The position numbers were made by a program, and so were the translations under genes. DNA of 64,000 bases, from the NCBI GenBank assembly GCA_964511625.1, contig CAZEJG010000012.1, forward strand, positions 1 to 64,000. The letters run 5' to 3'. A model generated the notes under the pieces. It worked only from the letters and a program-made list of their open reading frames with translations. It ran no database searches and was not told the origin of the DNA. Below are positions 54,606 to 63,230 of this stretch, in pieces (the first letter of the stretch is position 1; each line of letters begins with the position of its first letter). Source of the stretch: Pseudohoeflea sp964511625. GTDB taxonomy: Bacteria > Pseudomonadota > Alphaproteobacteria > Rhizobiales > Rhizobiaceae.

Positions 54606-55619
54606 CTACGCCAGCGTGCCGATGGATTTCTTGAACAGCTTGAGGAACGACCGGCCGTCGAGCCCCTTGCAGATGCGGGTCGTCTCCGGCCCCTCGAAAG
54701 AGAGGATCTGGCGGCCGGTAAAGGCCACCGTCTGGCCGCGCACCAGCCGTTCATGCAGCGCCACGTCGACGAAGAGCGGCTCGGTCATCTCGAAGAATTC
54801 CGGATGGGTGACCGCCGTCACCGCGATCGCGTCGTCGAGCGGGAAGCCGACCAGATGGAAGAACTCCCGCCAGATGTCGATATAGATCGGAAAATTCTCG
54901 ACGATGTGTTTGACGACCGTGCTGTCGGGATAGTCCGCGGCCAGATCGGCGAGGTCGTCGCGCGTCAGCATCGAGGGGGCGACGCGATTGTCCTCGCAGA
55001 TGTCGAGCGGCACCAGAATGACGGGCGCGCCGGAGCGCAGCACCACGCGGGCCGCCTCCGGGTCGGCCCAGATATTGTATTCCGAGACCGGCGTGATGTT
55101 GCCAGGCGTCGTGAAGCAGCCGCCGAGCACGACGATCTGCTTGACCAGCTGGGCGATGTCCGGCGCCATGTCGAGTGCCATGGCGACATTGGTCTGCGGC
55201 CCGGTCGCCACAATCGAGATTTCGCCGGGATTGGCCCGCACGGTCTCGATGATGAAGTCGACCGCATGCTTGTCCATCGCCTTGCGGACCGGCGTCGGCG
55301 CCGGCGGATTGAACTTCTTCAGCCGCTCGCCGAACCGCTCCTTGAGCCGCTTCTCGAAATGGACCGGCGCCTCCATGTCTTCCCTGGAGTTGCCGACGAT
55401 CGGTCGCCAGGCGCCCGCCGCCACCGGCAGGTCGTCCCTTCCCGCGAGCGTTGCGGTGTTGAGGACGACGTTGGTGACCTGATCGATCGGGCCTGCGGCA
55501 CCGGTGACCGACGTCACGCCTTCGAGCTGGATATCGTCGGAGCCGAGCGCGAAGAGGATGGCGAGAATGTCGTCGCCGGCCGAATCCACGTCGAGAATGA
55601 TCCTGTGCTTGGTGGTCAT
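54606..55619 (-). CDS. Nucleoside hydrolase, second paralogue
   Basis: The 337-residue enzyme shows the same calcium-binding acidic start as DVDSAGDDILAILFALG (Asp10, 12, 16 and 17), here with SAG in place of the usual PG spacing. It also has GVTSVTGAAGPIDQVTNVVL, ATGPQTNVAMAL, VLGGCFTTPGN and a distal ADPEAARVVLRSG. Residues 60-100 differ strongly from the paralogue, suggesting a different nucleoside or base preference. The start overlaps the permease stop by ATGA. The long open frame continuing upstream overlaps the permease gene and is not coding. Confidence 0.9.
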   Translation of the reverse strand: MTTKHRIILDVDSAGDDILAILFALGSDDIQLEGVTSVTGAAGPIDQVTNVVLNTATLAGRDDLPVAAGAWRPIVGNSREDMEAPVHFEKRLKERFGERLKKFNPPAPTPVRKAMDKHAVDFIIETVRANPGEISIVATGPQTNVAMALDMAPDIAQLVKQIVVLGGCFTTPGNITPVSEYNIWADPEAARVVLRSGAPVILVPLDICEDNRVAPSMLTRDDLADLAADYPDSTVVKHIVENFPIYIDIWREFFHLVGFPLDDAIAVTAVTHPEFFEMTEPLFVDVALHERLVRGQTVAFTGRQILSFEGPETTRICKGLDGRSFLKLFKKSIGTLA

Positions 55620-56569
55620 GCTTTCCCACGCCTGATGAGTTGGAGGGATTCCGCCGTCTCGCGGAAGATTTTGGGCCTCTGCCGGTAGGTGAGCAGGAAG
55701 AGCGCGCCGAGCGTGACCAGATAGGGTACGGTCAGCACGAGATACGAGGAGAGCCCGAAGGTCTGGAGCCGCAGCGACAGTGCGTCGGCGAAACCGAAGA
55801 GCAGGCAGCCGAACAGGACCTTGACCGGGTCGCCCGCCGAGAAGATCAAGACTGCCACCGCCATGAAGCCGCGGCCGGACGACATGTTCTCGGCAAACAT
55901 GGTGATGTAGCCAAGCGACAGATGCGCGCCCGCAAGGCCGGCGAACAGACCGCAAAGCAGCGAGGCGATATGCTGCATCAGCCCCGTCGGGATGCCGAGC
56001 GCTTCGGCGGCGGCGGGCTTCTCGCCCGCCACGCGAATATAGAGCCCGAGTTTTGTGCGGTAGATGATCACCCAGACGACGAAGACCAGGATGAAGGCCA
56101 GATAGATCAGCGGCGTGAAGCTGCCGAGCGCCTTGCCGAGCGACCCGAGATCCTCGATCACCGGGATATGCAGCCGCGGCAGACCGACGATGTCGCCGCT
56201 GACGATCGAGCCGCGGGTGCCGAAGATCGCCTTGGTGAGCGTGATCGTCAGGCCGCCCGCGAGGATGTTGAGCGCAAGCCCCACCACCACCTCGTTGGCG
56301 CGCAGCGTGACGACGAAGATCGAGAAGGTCAGCGCCACGCACATGGCCGCCAGCACCCCGATCGCCACGCCGCCCCAGGCCGACTGGGTCCAGAGCGAGC
56401 CGAGTACGGCGAAGAAGGCGCCGAGCAGCATCTGCCCTTCGAGACCGATATTGAAGATGCCGGCCTTGGTGGTGAAGGTGCCGCCGAGCGCCACCAGGAG
56501 GATTGGCGTCGTCGTCCGCAGCATGGCCGCGATCAGCGAGACGTTGAAGATGGTTTCTAGAACTTCCAT
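55616..56569 (-). CDS. BMP-type ABC transporter permease 2
   Basis: The 317-residue membrane protein has eight or more hydrophobic segments and the branched-chain/simple-sugar permease pattern: TTTPILLVALGGTFTTKAGIFNIGLEGQML near the N terminus and NEVVVGLALNILAGGLT in the middle. This is the second permease of nucleoside (BMP-family) importers. AGGGGGAA precedes the ATG at 56567-56569. It overlaps the first permease by 13 bases and the following nucleoside hydrolase by ATGA. A longer frame upstream runs through the first permease gene and is rejected. Confidence 0.9.
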   Translation of the reverse strand: MEVLETIFNVSLIAAMLRTTTPILLVALGGTFTTKAGIFNIGLEGQMLLGAFFAVLGSLWTQSAWGGVAIGVLAAMCVALTFSIFVVTLRANEVVVGLALNILAGGLTITLTKAIFGTRGSIVSGDIVGLPRLHIPVIEDLGSLGKALGSFTPLIYLAFILVFVVWVIIYRTKLGLYIRVAGEKPAAAEALGIPTGLMQHIASLLCGLFAGLAGAHLSLGYITMFAENMSSGRGFMAVAVLIFSAGDPVKVLFGCLLFGFADALSLRLQTFGLSSYLVLTVPYLVTLGALFLLTYRQRPKIFRETAESLQLIRRGKA

Positions 56570-57642
56570 CGACGTTCCCCCTGGCTGCTGTCGCGCCGGC
56601 GGCGCAAGAGGATCTGCGCGGAGACGCAAAGGATGATGATCGCCTGGAAGACGGTGATCACCTCGCGCGAGGCATTGGTCTCGACTTCCATCAGCAGCGA
56701 CCCCGCCCTCAGCGCGCCGAAGAACAGCGCGGTAAAGATCACCCCGATCGGGCTGCCATTGGCGAGAAGGGCCGCGATCACCCCGTCGAAACCGAAGCCC
56801 GGCGCAAAGCCCTCCATGAAGCGGTGATGCACGCCGAGCGTCTCGACGCCGCCGGCAAGCCCGCCGACCGCACCCGAGCACAAGAGAATGATCAGGATGT
56901 TCCGCTTGACGGCGATGCCGCCATATTCGGCAAACTTCATGTTCGCGCCCATCGTGTTCATGCCGTAACCGGCCGAGGTCCGCGTCAGGAACAGATGGAA
57001 GCCGACCGCCAGCGCCAGTCCGATGAAGAGGCCGAAGTTCAGGCGCGAGAATTCGAAGAGCTGCGGCAGATAGGCGGTCGTGGCCACCGGATCGGTCTCC
57101 GACCAGCCGCCCGGACGCTTGAACACGTCGATGGTCAGGTATGAGGTGAGCAGGATCGCCACATAGTTCGACAGGATGGTCGAGACCACCTCGTTGGTAC
57201 CGAAGCGGGCGCGGAAGAAAGCCGGGATCAGGATCCATAGCCCCCCGGCGACCACGGCCGCGGCGAGCGCCACCAGCATATGCAGCCCTGCCGGAAGGGC
57301 GAACTGGAAGCCCACGAAGGCGGCTGCGAATCCGCCCATGTAGAGCTGGCCCTCGACCCCGATATTGAACAGCCCGCCCCTGAGCGCGATACAGGCCGCG
57401 ACGCCCGCGATGATGATCGGGGTCGCCTGCAGGAGCGATCCGGCGATCCGCTCGGAATTGCCGAAGGCGCCGCGCAACAGCGTGGTGAAGACGAGGATCG
57501 GATCCTCGCCCACGAGGATGATGAGGATGGCGCCGCCGATGATGGCGATCCCGAGCGCGATCAGTTGGCCGAGAATGGATTCGAGCCAGTTCGGCATGCG
57601 CCAGCTGGAGCGCACGGGTGTCGGGGTTGTGTCCACGCTCAT
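56557..57642 (-). CDS. BMP-type ABC transporter permease 1
   Basis: The 361-residue membrane protein has a short N-terminal cytoplasmic arm and nine or so hydrophobic segments. The conserved region LLQATPIIIAGVAACIALRGG, followed by LFNIGVEGQLYMGGFAAAFV, identifies the first permease of nucleoside importers. AGGGAGG precedes the ATG. It overlaps the stop of the ATPase gene by ATGA, so stoichiometry with the ATPase is set translationally. Confidence 0.9.
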   Translation of the reverse strand: MSVDTTPTPVRSSWRMPNWLESILGQLIALGIAIIGGAILIILVGEDPILVFTTLLRGAFGNSERIAGSLLQATPIIIAGVAACIALRGGLFNIGVEGQLYMGGFAAAFVGFQFALPAGLHMLVALAAAVVAGGLWILIPAFFRARFGTNEVVSTILSNYVAILLTSYLTIDVFKRPGGWSETDPVATTAYLPQLFEFSRLNFGLFIGLALAVGFHLFLTRTSAGYGMNTMGANMKFAEYGGIAVKRNILIILLCSGAVGGLAGGVETLGVHHRFMEGFAPGFGFDGVIAALLANGSPIGVIFTALFFGALRAGSLLMEVETNASREVITVFQAIIILCVSAQILLRRRRDSSQGERRWKF

Positions 57643-59165
57643 GCCGCGGCCTCCCTGTTACGGGAACCGCCGGCCATCAAGTGACCGATTTCTTCCTCGG
57701 TCGTTGTGGTCGGATCGACCTCGCCGGAAATGCCGCCGGCAAACATCACAAGCACGCGGTCGGCGAGCGCCAGGATCTCGTCGATCTGCACCGAGATCAG
57801 CAGGATCGCGGCCCCCGCATCGCGGCGGGTGACGATCTCGTCATGGATGCGTTCCATCGCGCCGATATCAACGCCCCGCGTCGGCTGGTCGATCAGCAGA
57901 AGCGGCATGTGCTGGGAGAACTCGCGCGCCACAACCACCTTCTGCATGTTGCCGCCGGACAGGGTTTTGACCGCGATGGTCTCGTCCTTGGCGCGGATAT
58001 CGAAGCGCTGCATCAGCTCGCGGGCGAATTCACGGACCTTGCCCCAGCGGATCAGACCGTTTTGTGCCAGAGGCGCCTCTTGCTGGCGTCCCATCAGAAT
58101 GTTGGCGCTGATGCTGGCGCCGGCATTGACGCCGCGCACCAGCCGGTCGGCCGGCACGTGGGCGAGCCCCGCCTCTCGCATGTGGCGCGGATCGCTGCCC
58201 TCCACCGCCTTGCCGTCGAGAAAGATCTCCCCGTGGCTCGGCGCGCGCAGTCCGCTGACGACCTCTGCCAACTCGGTCTGTCCGTTGCCGTCGACGCCGA
58301 CGATGCCGACGATCTCGCCGGCACGCACCTTGAGACTGACGTCGCGCAGCGCCGGCAGGCCGCGATCGTCGCGCGCGAAGATCTCGCGCAGTTCGAGCAC
58401 CGTCTCGCCGGAGATCTCCTTGCGCGCACGGCGGTCGAAATTGACCGAACGTCCGACCATCATCTTGACCAGCGTGTCTTCGTCGAGCTCCTTCGTCGGA
58501 CGGGTGCCGACCACCGCGCCGTCACGCAGCACGGTCACCGTGTCGGAAACCTCTAGAACCTCGTCGAGATGGTGCGAAATGAAGATCACAGTCATGCCGG
58601 CATCGGCGAAACGGCGGATAATGCGGAAGAGGTCGCGGCTTTCCTGCGGCGTCAGGACCGCCGTCGGCTCGTCGAGGATGACGACCTTGGCGCCGCGCGC
58701 CAGAACCTTGAGGATCTCGACGCGCTGCTCGGCGCCGACGGAGAGCTCGTGGATCTTCCGGTCCGGATCGATTTGCAGGCCGAACTCTTCGGAGAGCGCC
58801 CGCGCCTTGTCCGACTGGGCCTTGCGGTCGACGAGACCGGCTTTGGTGATTTCCATGCCGAGAAAGATGTTTTCCGCCACCGTGAGCGACGGCACGAGCT
58901 TGAAATGCTGGTGGACCATGCCGAGTCCGAGGCCGATCGACGTGCGCGGCGAATCCATCACCACCGGCTTTCCGTCGATGCGGATTTCCCCGCTGTCGGG
59001 TTGCATGAGGCCGAACAGGATGTTCATCAGCGTCGTCTTGCCGGCACCGTTCTCGCCCACCAGGGCGTGAATCTCGCCCTTCCTGGCGCCGAAGCTGACA
59101 TCCTTGTTGGCGGCGACGGGGCCGAAGGATTTCGACACACCGACCATCTCTACGGCAAAGGCCAT
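57639..59165 (-). CDS. BMP-type ABC transporter ATP-binding protein (two NBDs)
   Basis: The 508-residue protein has two fused nucleotide-binding domains, as usual for nucleoside/simple-sugar importers. The first has Walker A GENGAGKTTLMN, a signature LSVGAEQRVEILK and Walker B VVILDEPTAVLTPQ. The second has a degenerate Walker A (GVDGNGQTELAEVV) and signature LSGGNMQKVVVARE. It supplies energy for the binding protein and permeases in this operon. The 107-base gap to the binding-protein gene contains a GC-rich palindrome at 59259-59268. Confidence 0.92.
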   Translation of the reverse strand: MAFAVEMVGVSKSFGPVAANKDVSFGARKGEIHALVGENGAGKTTLMNILFGLMQPDSGEIRIDGKPVVMDSPRTSIGLGLGMVHQHFKLVPSLTVAENIFLGMEITKAGLVDRKAQSDKARALSEEFGLQIDPDRKIHELSVGAEQRVEILKVLARGAKVVILDEPTAVLTPQESRDLFRIIRRFADAGMTVIFISHHLDEVLEVSDTVTVLRDGAVVGTRPTKELDEDTLVKMMVGRSVNFDRRARKEISGETVLELREIFARDDRGLPALRDVSLKVRAGEIVGIVGVDGNGQTELAEVVSGLRAPSHGEIFLDGKAVEGSDPRHMREAGLAHVPADRLVRGVNAGASISANILMGRQQEAPLAQNGLIRWGKVREFARELMQRFDIRAKDETIAVKTLSGGNMQKVVVAREFSQHMPLLLIDQPTRGVDIGAMERIHDEIVTRRDAGAAILLISVQIDEILALADRVLVMFAGGISGEVDPTTTTEEEIGHLMAGGSRNREAAA

Positions 59166-59272
59166 ATCGTCCAGTTCCGAGTTTGCGAAGTCGAGTTACC
59201 AGTAAAGGTGGCCGGCGAACGGATCACGCGGGAGGTCTGAGAGGGGGCAACGCCGCCCGCCGGCCGGCTGTA

Positions 59273-60280
59273 TTACTGGTTGAGCTTAACCTTGATCGAG
59301 CCGTCCGCGATACCGGCGCGGACCTCTTCGAGCTTGGTCATCACGTCCTCGGGGATCTTGTCCTTGACGTCGTCGCAGACCTTCAGCTCGATGCCGTCCT
59401 GGGCCACCCCGTAGGACACCGGACCGGCCTTGACCGGATTGGAGCCGTCGACTTCGCCCTTGATGACGTCGTAGACGGCCACGTCCGCACGCTTGAGCAT
59501 GGAAGCCAGGATATGCCCCGGAGCGGTCGGGCACTGGTCGATATCGACGCCGACCGCATATTTGTCGGCCACCTTTGCCGCCTGCAGCACGCCTTCCCCG
59601 GTGGGGCCGGCAGCCTGGTAGATCACGTCCACGCCCTGACCATAGAGCGTCATGGCGAGTTCCGAACCCTTGGCCGGATCGTCGAAGGTGCCCGAGAAGA
59701 CGCCCGAGACCGAAACGCCTTCGGACTGTTCGTCGACGCCCTGCTCGTAGCCCATCAGGAAGTTGCGGATGACGGGAATATCGCGCCCGCCGATGAAGCC
59801 GACCTGCTTGCCGGAGTTGAAGCCGTCGACGCCTTTCTCGGTCAGCATGCCGGTCAGCGCGCCGACCAGATAGGAGCCTTCTTCCTCGACGAAATCGATA
59901 TAGGTCATCGTCGGGCTTTCGAGGATACCGTCGATGAAGATGAATTTCTGGTCGGGGTACGCCGCGTTCGACTTCTGCAGCGCGTCCACCAGTTCCCAGC
60001 CCATCACGAAGACGAGGTCATACTCGCCATCCTTGGCGATGTTGTTGAACTGCTCTTCATAGTCCAGCGCGCGGTTGCCGGTGTCGATGATCTTGACCTC
60101 GACGTCCATGTCCTTCTCGGCCTTCTTCAGGCCGTCGACGATGGCGATGCCGAAGCCCTGAGAGAAGTAACCCGAGATCGCCGCCACCTTGAGTGTCTCG
60201 GCGGAAGCCGCCGTCATGCCTGCAGCCATGGCGCCGAACATCACGGCCCCCGCTGACAAATTCCTGATGATCGCCTTCAT
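59273..60280 (-). CDS. BMP family ABC transporter substrate-binding protein
   Basis: The 335-residue periplasmic protein has a signal peptide cleaved near residue 27 (GMTAASA) and a BMP/PnrA-type fold (VAAISGYFSQGFGIAIVDGL, DYEEQFNNIAKDGEYDLVFV, FIFIDGILESPTMTYIDF and EEEGSYLVGALTGMLTEK). Close relatives bind nucleosides such as inosine and guanosine. GGAGAAC precedes the ATG. It heads the long minus-strand operon of about 12.3 kb and is controlled by the promoter with operator D. Confidence 0.92.
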   Translation of the reverse strand: MKAIIRNLSAGAVMFGAMAAGMTAASAETLKVAAISGYFSQGFGIAIVDGLKKAEKDMDVEVKIIDTGNRALDYEEQFNNIAKDGEYDLVFVMGWELVDALQKSNAAYPDQKFIFIDGILESPTMTYIDFVEEEGSYLVGALTGMLTEKGVDGFNSGKQVGFIGGRDIPVIRNFLMGYEQGVDEQSEGVSVSGVFSGTFDDPAKGSELAMTLYGQGVDVIYQAAGPTGEGVLQAAKVADKYAVGVDIDQCPTAPGHILASMLKRADVAVYDVIKGEVDGSNPVKAGPVSYGVAQDGIELKVCDDVKDKIPEDVMTKLEEVRAGIADGSIKVKLNQ

Positions 60281-60340
60281 GTCTGTTCTCCGTTTTGACC
60301 GTTTACCCGAACCCCGTTTGCCTGCCGTCCGGCGAAGCTC

Positions 60341-60401
60341 TTGACGGGTTATTTAGTTCGTGTACGAATTAAAGTTGGAAGCAAACGCGGACTGTTGTCA
60401 A
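60341..60401. promoter_or_regulatory. Divergent promoter region with operator D
   Basis: The palindrome GTTCGT-GT-ACGAAT (60356-60369; one mismatch) lies between the BMP gene and the SDR genes. On the minus strand TTGACA (60396-60401) is 26 bases away, as for operators A and B (23 and 25 bases). On the plus strand a TTGACG (60341-60346) stands in front of the site, so it could control both directions. The -10 boxes are not clear. Confidence 0.7.
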
Positions 60402-60481
60402 GCCGGCTTCCGCTAGAAAAACGGTTTGGATGCGAAGTTTCCGGACACTGATTTCCACCGCTTCTCGACAGGAGATCCGGC

Positions 60482-61309
60482 ATGGCGAAACACGTCATCG
60501 TGACAGGTGCGGCAGGCCTACTCGGCTGCCATGTGGCAGAGGCATTCAGGCATTCGGGCTACGAAGTAACCGCACTCGACGTGACGGCAGCAGAAGGCGT
60601 GACGGCCGTCGATCTCACCGATCTTGACGACGCACTTGCGGCGATCGGCCCGGCCGACTGCATGGCCCATGTCGCCTCCCTCCCGCGGCCCGTCGGCTAT
60701 GAGGCGCAGGACGTCTTCCGCACCAACATGCTGCTGATGTTCAACGTGCTGACCGCGATGGAGAACGCCGATATCGGCAGGATGGTCTTCGCCTCCTCCT
60801 TCTCGGTCCTCGGGCTCCCCTTCGCGCCGAAGCCTGTCGATCTCCGCTATTTCCCCATCGACGAGCACCATCCGCCCGCCCCGCAGGACGTCTATGCGGT
60901 CACCAAATGGCTCGGAGAGGAGATGGTCGACGCCTGGGTGCGCCGTACCAACCACGCAGCCGCCAGCATTCGCATGCCCTGGATTCAGACCGCCGAGAGC
61001 TTTCCCGAACAGGTCAAGCCGCGCCGCGAACGCGAAGAGGCCGGACTCGACCTCTGGGCCTATATCGATGCCCGCGACGCCGGACGCGCCTTCGTGCAGG
61101 CCGCAGAAGCTGACATCTCCGGCCACGAGCGCTTCTTCATCTCGGCCGCCGACACCTATTCCGAACATCCGACAGCCGCCCTCATAGACGCCACCTACCC
61201 CGACATCGAACGACGCACCGATCTCCCCGGCCAAACCGCGCTTCTCGACAACACCCGCGCGAAAAAGCTGATCGGCTTTGCGCCGGAGCATGGCTGGCGC
61301 GACTACTGA
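60482..61309 (+). CDS. NAD-dependent epimerase/dehydratase family (SDR) protein
   Basis: The 275-residue extended SDR has the Rossmann motif VIVTGAAGLLGCHVAEAF and the catalytic YAVTK (Tyr-x3-Lys). Segments MVFASSFSVLGLPF and WAYIDARDAGRAFVQAAE follow the usual extended SDR layout. It probably oxidises or epimerises a sugar or sugar acid. AGGAG precedes the ATG at 60482. It is divergent from the BMP operon across operator D and followed after 22 bases by a second SDR gene, likely in the same transcript. Confidence 0.88.
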   Translation: MAKHVIVTGAAGLLGCHVAEAFRHSGYEVTALDVTAAEGVTAVDLTDLDDALAAIGPADCMAHVASLPRPVGYEAQDVFRTNMLLMFNVLTAMENADIGRMVFASSFSVLGLPFAPKPVDLRYFPIDEHHPPAPQDVYAVTKWLGEEMVDAWVRRTNHAAASIRMPWIQTAESFPEQVKPRREREEAGLDLWAYIDARDAGRAFVQAAEADISGHERFFISAADTYSEHPTAALIDATYPDIERRTDLPGQTALLDNTRAKKLIGFAPEHGWRDY

Positions 61310-61331
61310 CATCCCGAGCAGAGGCAGACAC

Positions 61332-62141
61332 ATGACCGAGACTTTCAAAGGCAAGACCGTCCTCGTGACCGGAGGTGCCGGCGCGATTGGGTCCGCAACC
61401 GCACGGACCTTTCTCGAGCGCGGCGCCAACGTCGTCCTCGTCGATCTCGACGCAGACGGTCTCGACACGGTCGCCGCGGGGCTCGGAGCACCAGGCAAGG
61501 TCAGGACGGTCGCCGGCGACGTGTCGGACGCCGAGGTGATGAAAGACGCGGTCGCCTTCGCCGTCGAGACTTTCGGCGCGCTCGATATCGCGTTCAACAA
61601 TGCCGGTATTTCCGGCGAGGTCGCACCCGTTCACAAACTGCCGCTCGACGAGTGGGACAGGATCGTTCGCGTCAACCTGCGCTCGATGTTCGTCTCGCTC
61701 CAGGCGGTCGCCGCCGAGATGGTGCGCTCCGGCAAGGGCGGCGCGATCGTCAACATGGGCTCGTCAATGGCCGGATGGGACGTGCTCGCCGGCGGTGCCG
61801 GCTATGTGGCGACCAAGCACGCCGTCGTCGGCCTCACCAAGTCCGCCGCCTTCGACCTCGCCCCGCACGGCATCCGCGTCAACGCCGTCTGCCCCGGCGT
61901 CATCGAGACGACGCTCGGTGTTCCCGGACTGCGCGAGGGCAATACCGACGGCCAGTCTCAGGTCGAGAAATTTGCAAGCCGCATACCGTCCAGGCGCATC
62001 GGCCAGGTCGAGGACGTCGCCGAGGTCGCGGCCTTCCTCGCCTCCGACGCTGCCCGCCACGTCAATGGCGCGGCCTGGCTGATCGATGGCGGCCAGACCC
62101 TGCAGAGCTTTTCCAACGGCCCGGATTCGGGCGGGTACTGA
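61332..62141 (+). CDS. Short-chain dehydrogenase/reductase (classical SDR)
   Basis: The 269-residue protein has the glycine-rich VLVTGGAGAIGSATARTFLE, NNAG, a Ser in MGSSMAG, the catalytic YVATK and the C-terminal DAARHVNGAAWLIDGGQTL. The substrate is unknown; a sugar alcohol or hydroxy acid fits the neighbourhood. GAGG precedes the ATG at 61332. It ends three bases from the modC stop (convergent), which marks the right border of the island. Confidence 0.9.
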   Translation: MTETFKGKTVLVTGGAGAIGSATARTFLERGANVVLVDLDADGLDTVAAGLGAPGKVRTVAGDVSDAEVMKDAVAFAVETFGALDIAFNNAGISGEVAPVHKLPLDEWDRIVRVNLRSMFVSLQAVAAEMVRSGKGGAIVNMGSSMAGWDVLAGGAGYVATKHAVVGLTKSAAFDLAPHGIRVNAVCPGVIETTLGVPGLREGNTDGQSQVEKFASRIPSRRIGQVEDVAEVAAFLASDAARHVNGAAWLIDGGQTLQSFSNGPDSGGY

Positions 62142-62144
62142 CCC

Positions 62145-63230
62145 TCAGATCTCCCCGACGCTCTCCTTGGCAACGGAGACCGCTTTCAGCACGGCGTGGA
62201 CCTCGCGGCCAGGCGCCAGGTCGAGTGCGGCCGCCGAACGGCGGGTGATGCGCGCGAGAATGATGTCGTCTCCGACTTCCAGCTGGACAAGCGCCCCGGG
62301 CCCCTCGCCTGCGCGGATCTCCTTAACCCGCGCCGGCAGGATGTTGAGAGCTGAGATGCCTGTCGGCCTTTCACGCGCGATCATCACATCCTGGGCGAGG
62401 AGGCGGATACGCACCGAGGTGCCGGGACTGCCGTTGACATGCGGCAGAAGCAATGGCCCGGCCGATGTCGAAAGCCGCGTCAGGCCGTCGGTTTCATGCG
62501 CCTCGATGCGCGCATTGAGGACCGCGCCGGCCTCGCGCAGCCCGAGCGCATGGGCCGCGGCCGGATCTGAAAACACCTCGGCCGCCTCGCCGATCGCGGC
62601 CACACGGCCGGCATCGATCAGCACCACGGTGGTGGCAAGCCGCGCCACCTCCGACGGCGCGTGGCTGACATAGAGGATCGGCAGCCCGGTCTCGTCCCTC
62701 AGCCGCTCGAAATAGGGCAGGATCTCCGCCTTGCGCGCCTCGTCGAGTGCGGCAAGCGGCTCGTCCATCAACAGGAGACGCGGCTTCGACAGGATCGCCC
62801 GTCCGAGCGCCACCCGGCTTTTCTCGCCGCCCGAGAGCTTCGCCGGCTGTCGGTCGAGGAGGTTTTCGATGCCGAGAAGATCGACGATCCGGTCGAACTC
62901 AGCTGCGTCCCGGCGTCCGGCAATGCGCGCGCCATAGGTCAGGTTGGAGCGCACGCTCAGATGCGGAAACAGCCGGCCTTCCTGGAACACGTAGCCGATC
63001 CGCCGCTTGTGCGGTGGCAGGAACAGGCCGGAACCTGTGTCGGTCAGCGTCACCTCGTCGGCGACCACCCGGCCGGCATCCGGCCGCAGCAGCCCGGCGA
63101 CCGCGTTGACGATCGTCGTCTTGCCCGATCCCGAACGACCGTAGAGCGCGGTAACGCCGGCGGGCGCTTCGAAATCGACGTCGAGATCGAAGCCGGGAAA
63201 GCGGTGCCGGAGCTTGACGTGCAAACTCAT
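62145..63230 (-). CDS. modC: Molybdate ABC transporter ATP-binding protein ModC
   Basis: The 361-residue ATPase has Walker A GRSGSGKTT, Q-loop YVFQEGRLFPHLSV, signature LSGGEKSRVALGRAI and Walker B LLLMDEPLAALDEAR. Its C-terminal MOP/TOBE-type domain (GDDIILARITRRSAAALDL) is typical of ModC and supports molybdate regulation. It overlaps the modB stop by ATGA. The open frame that continues upstream through modB is not a fusion. Molybdate uptake supplies the cofactor made by moaA and mobA. Confidence 0.94.
   Translation of the reverse strand: MSLHVKLRHRFPGFDLDVDFEAPAGVTALYGRSGSGKTTIVNAVAGLLRPDAGRVVADEVTLTDTGSGLFLPPHKRRIGYVFQEGRLFPHLSVRSNLTYGARIAGRRDAAEFDRIVDLLGIENLLDRQPAKLSGGEKSRVALGRAILSKPRLLLMDEPLAALDEARKAEILPYFERLRDETGLPILYVSHAPSEVARLATTVVLIDAGRVAAIGEAAEVFSDPAAAHALGLREAGAVLNARIEAHETDGLTRLSTSAGPLLLPHVNGSPGTSVRIRLLAQDVMIARERPTGISALNILPARVKEIRAGEGPGALVQLEVGDDIILARITRRSAAALDLAPGREVHAVLKAVSVAKESVGEI

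Noticed and set aside
54606..57238. Apparent N-terminal extensions of the second nucleoside hydrolase (frame open to 56342) and of the second permease (frame open to 57238)
   Set aside because: The extra sequence lies inside other well-supported permease genes and has no conserved features. Proper starts with ribosome sites are available.
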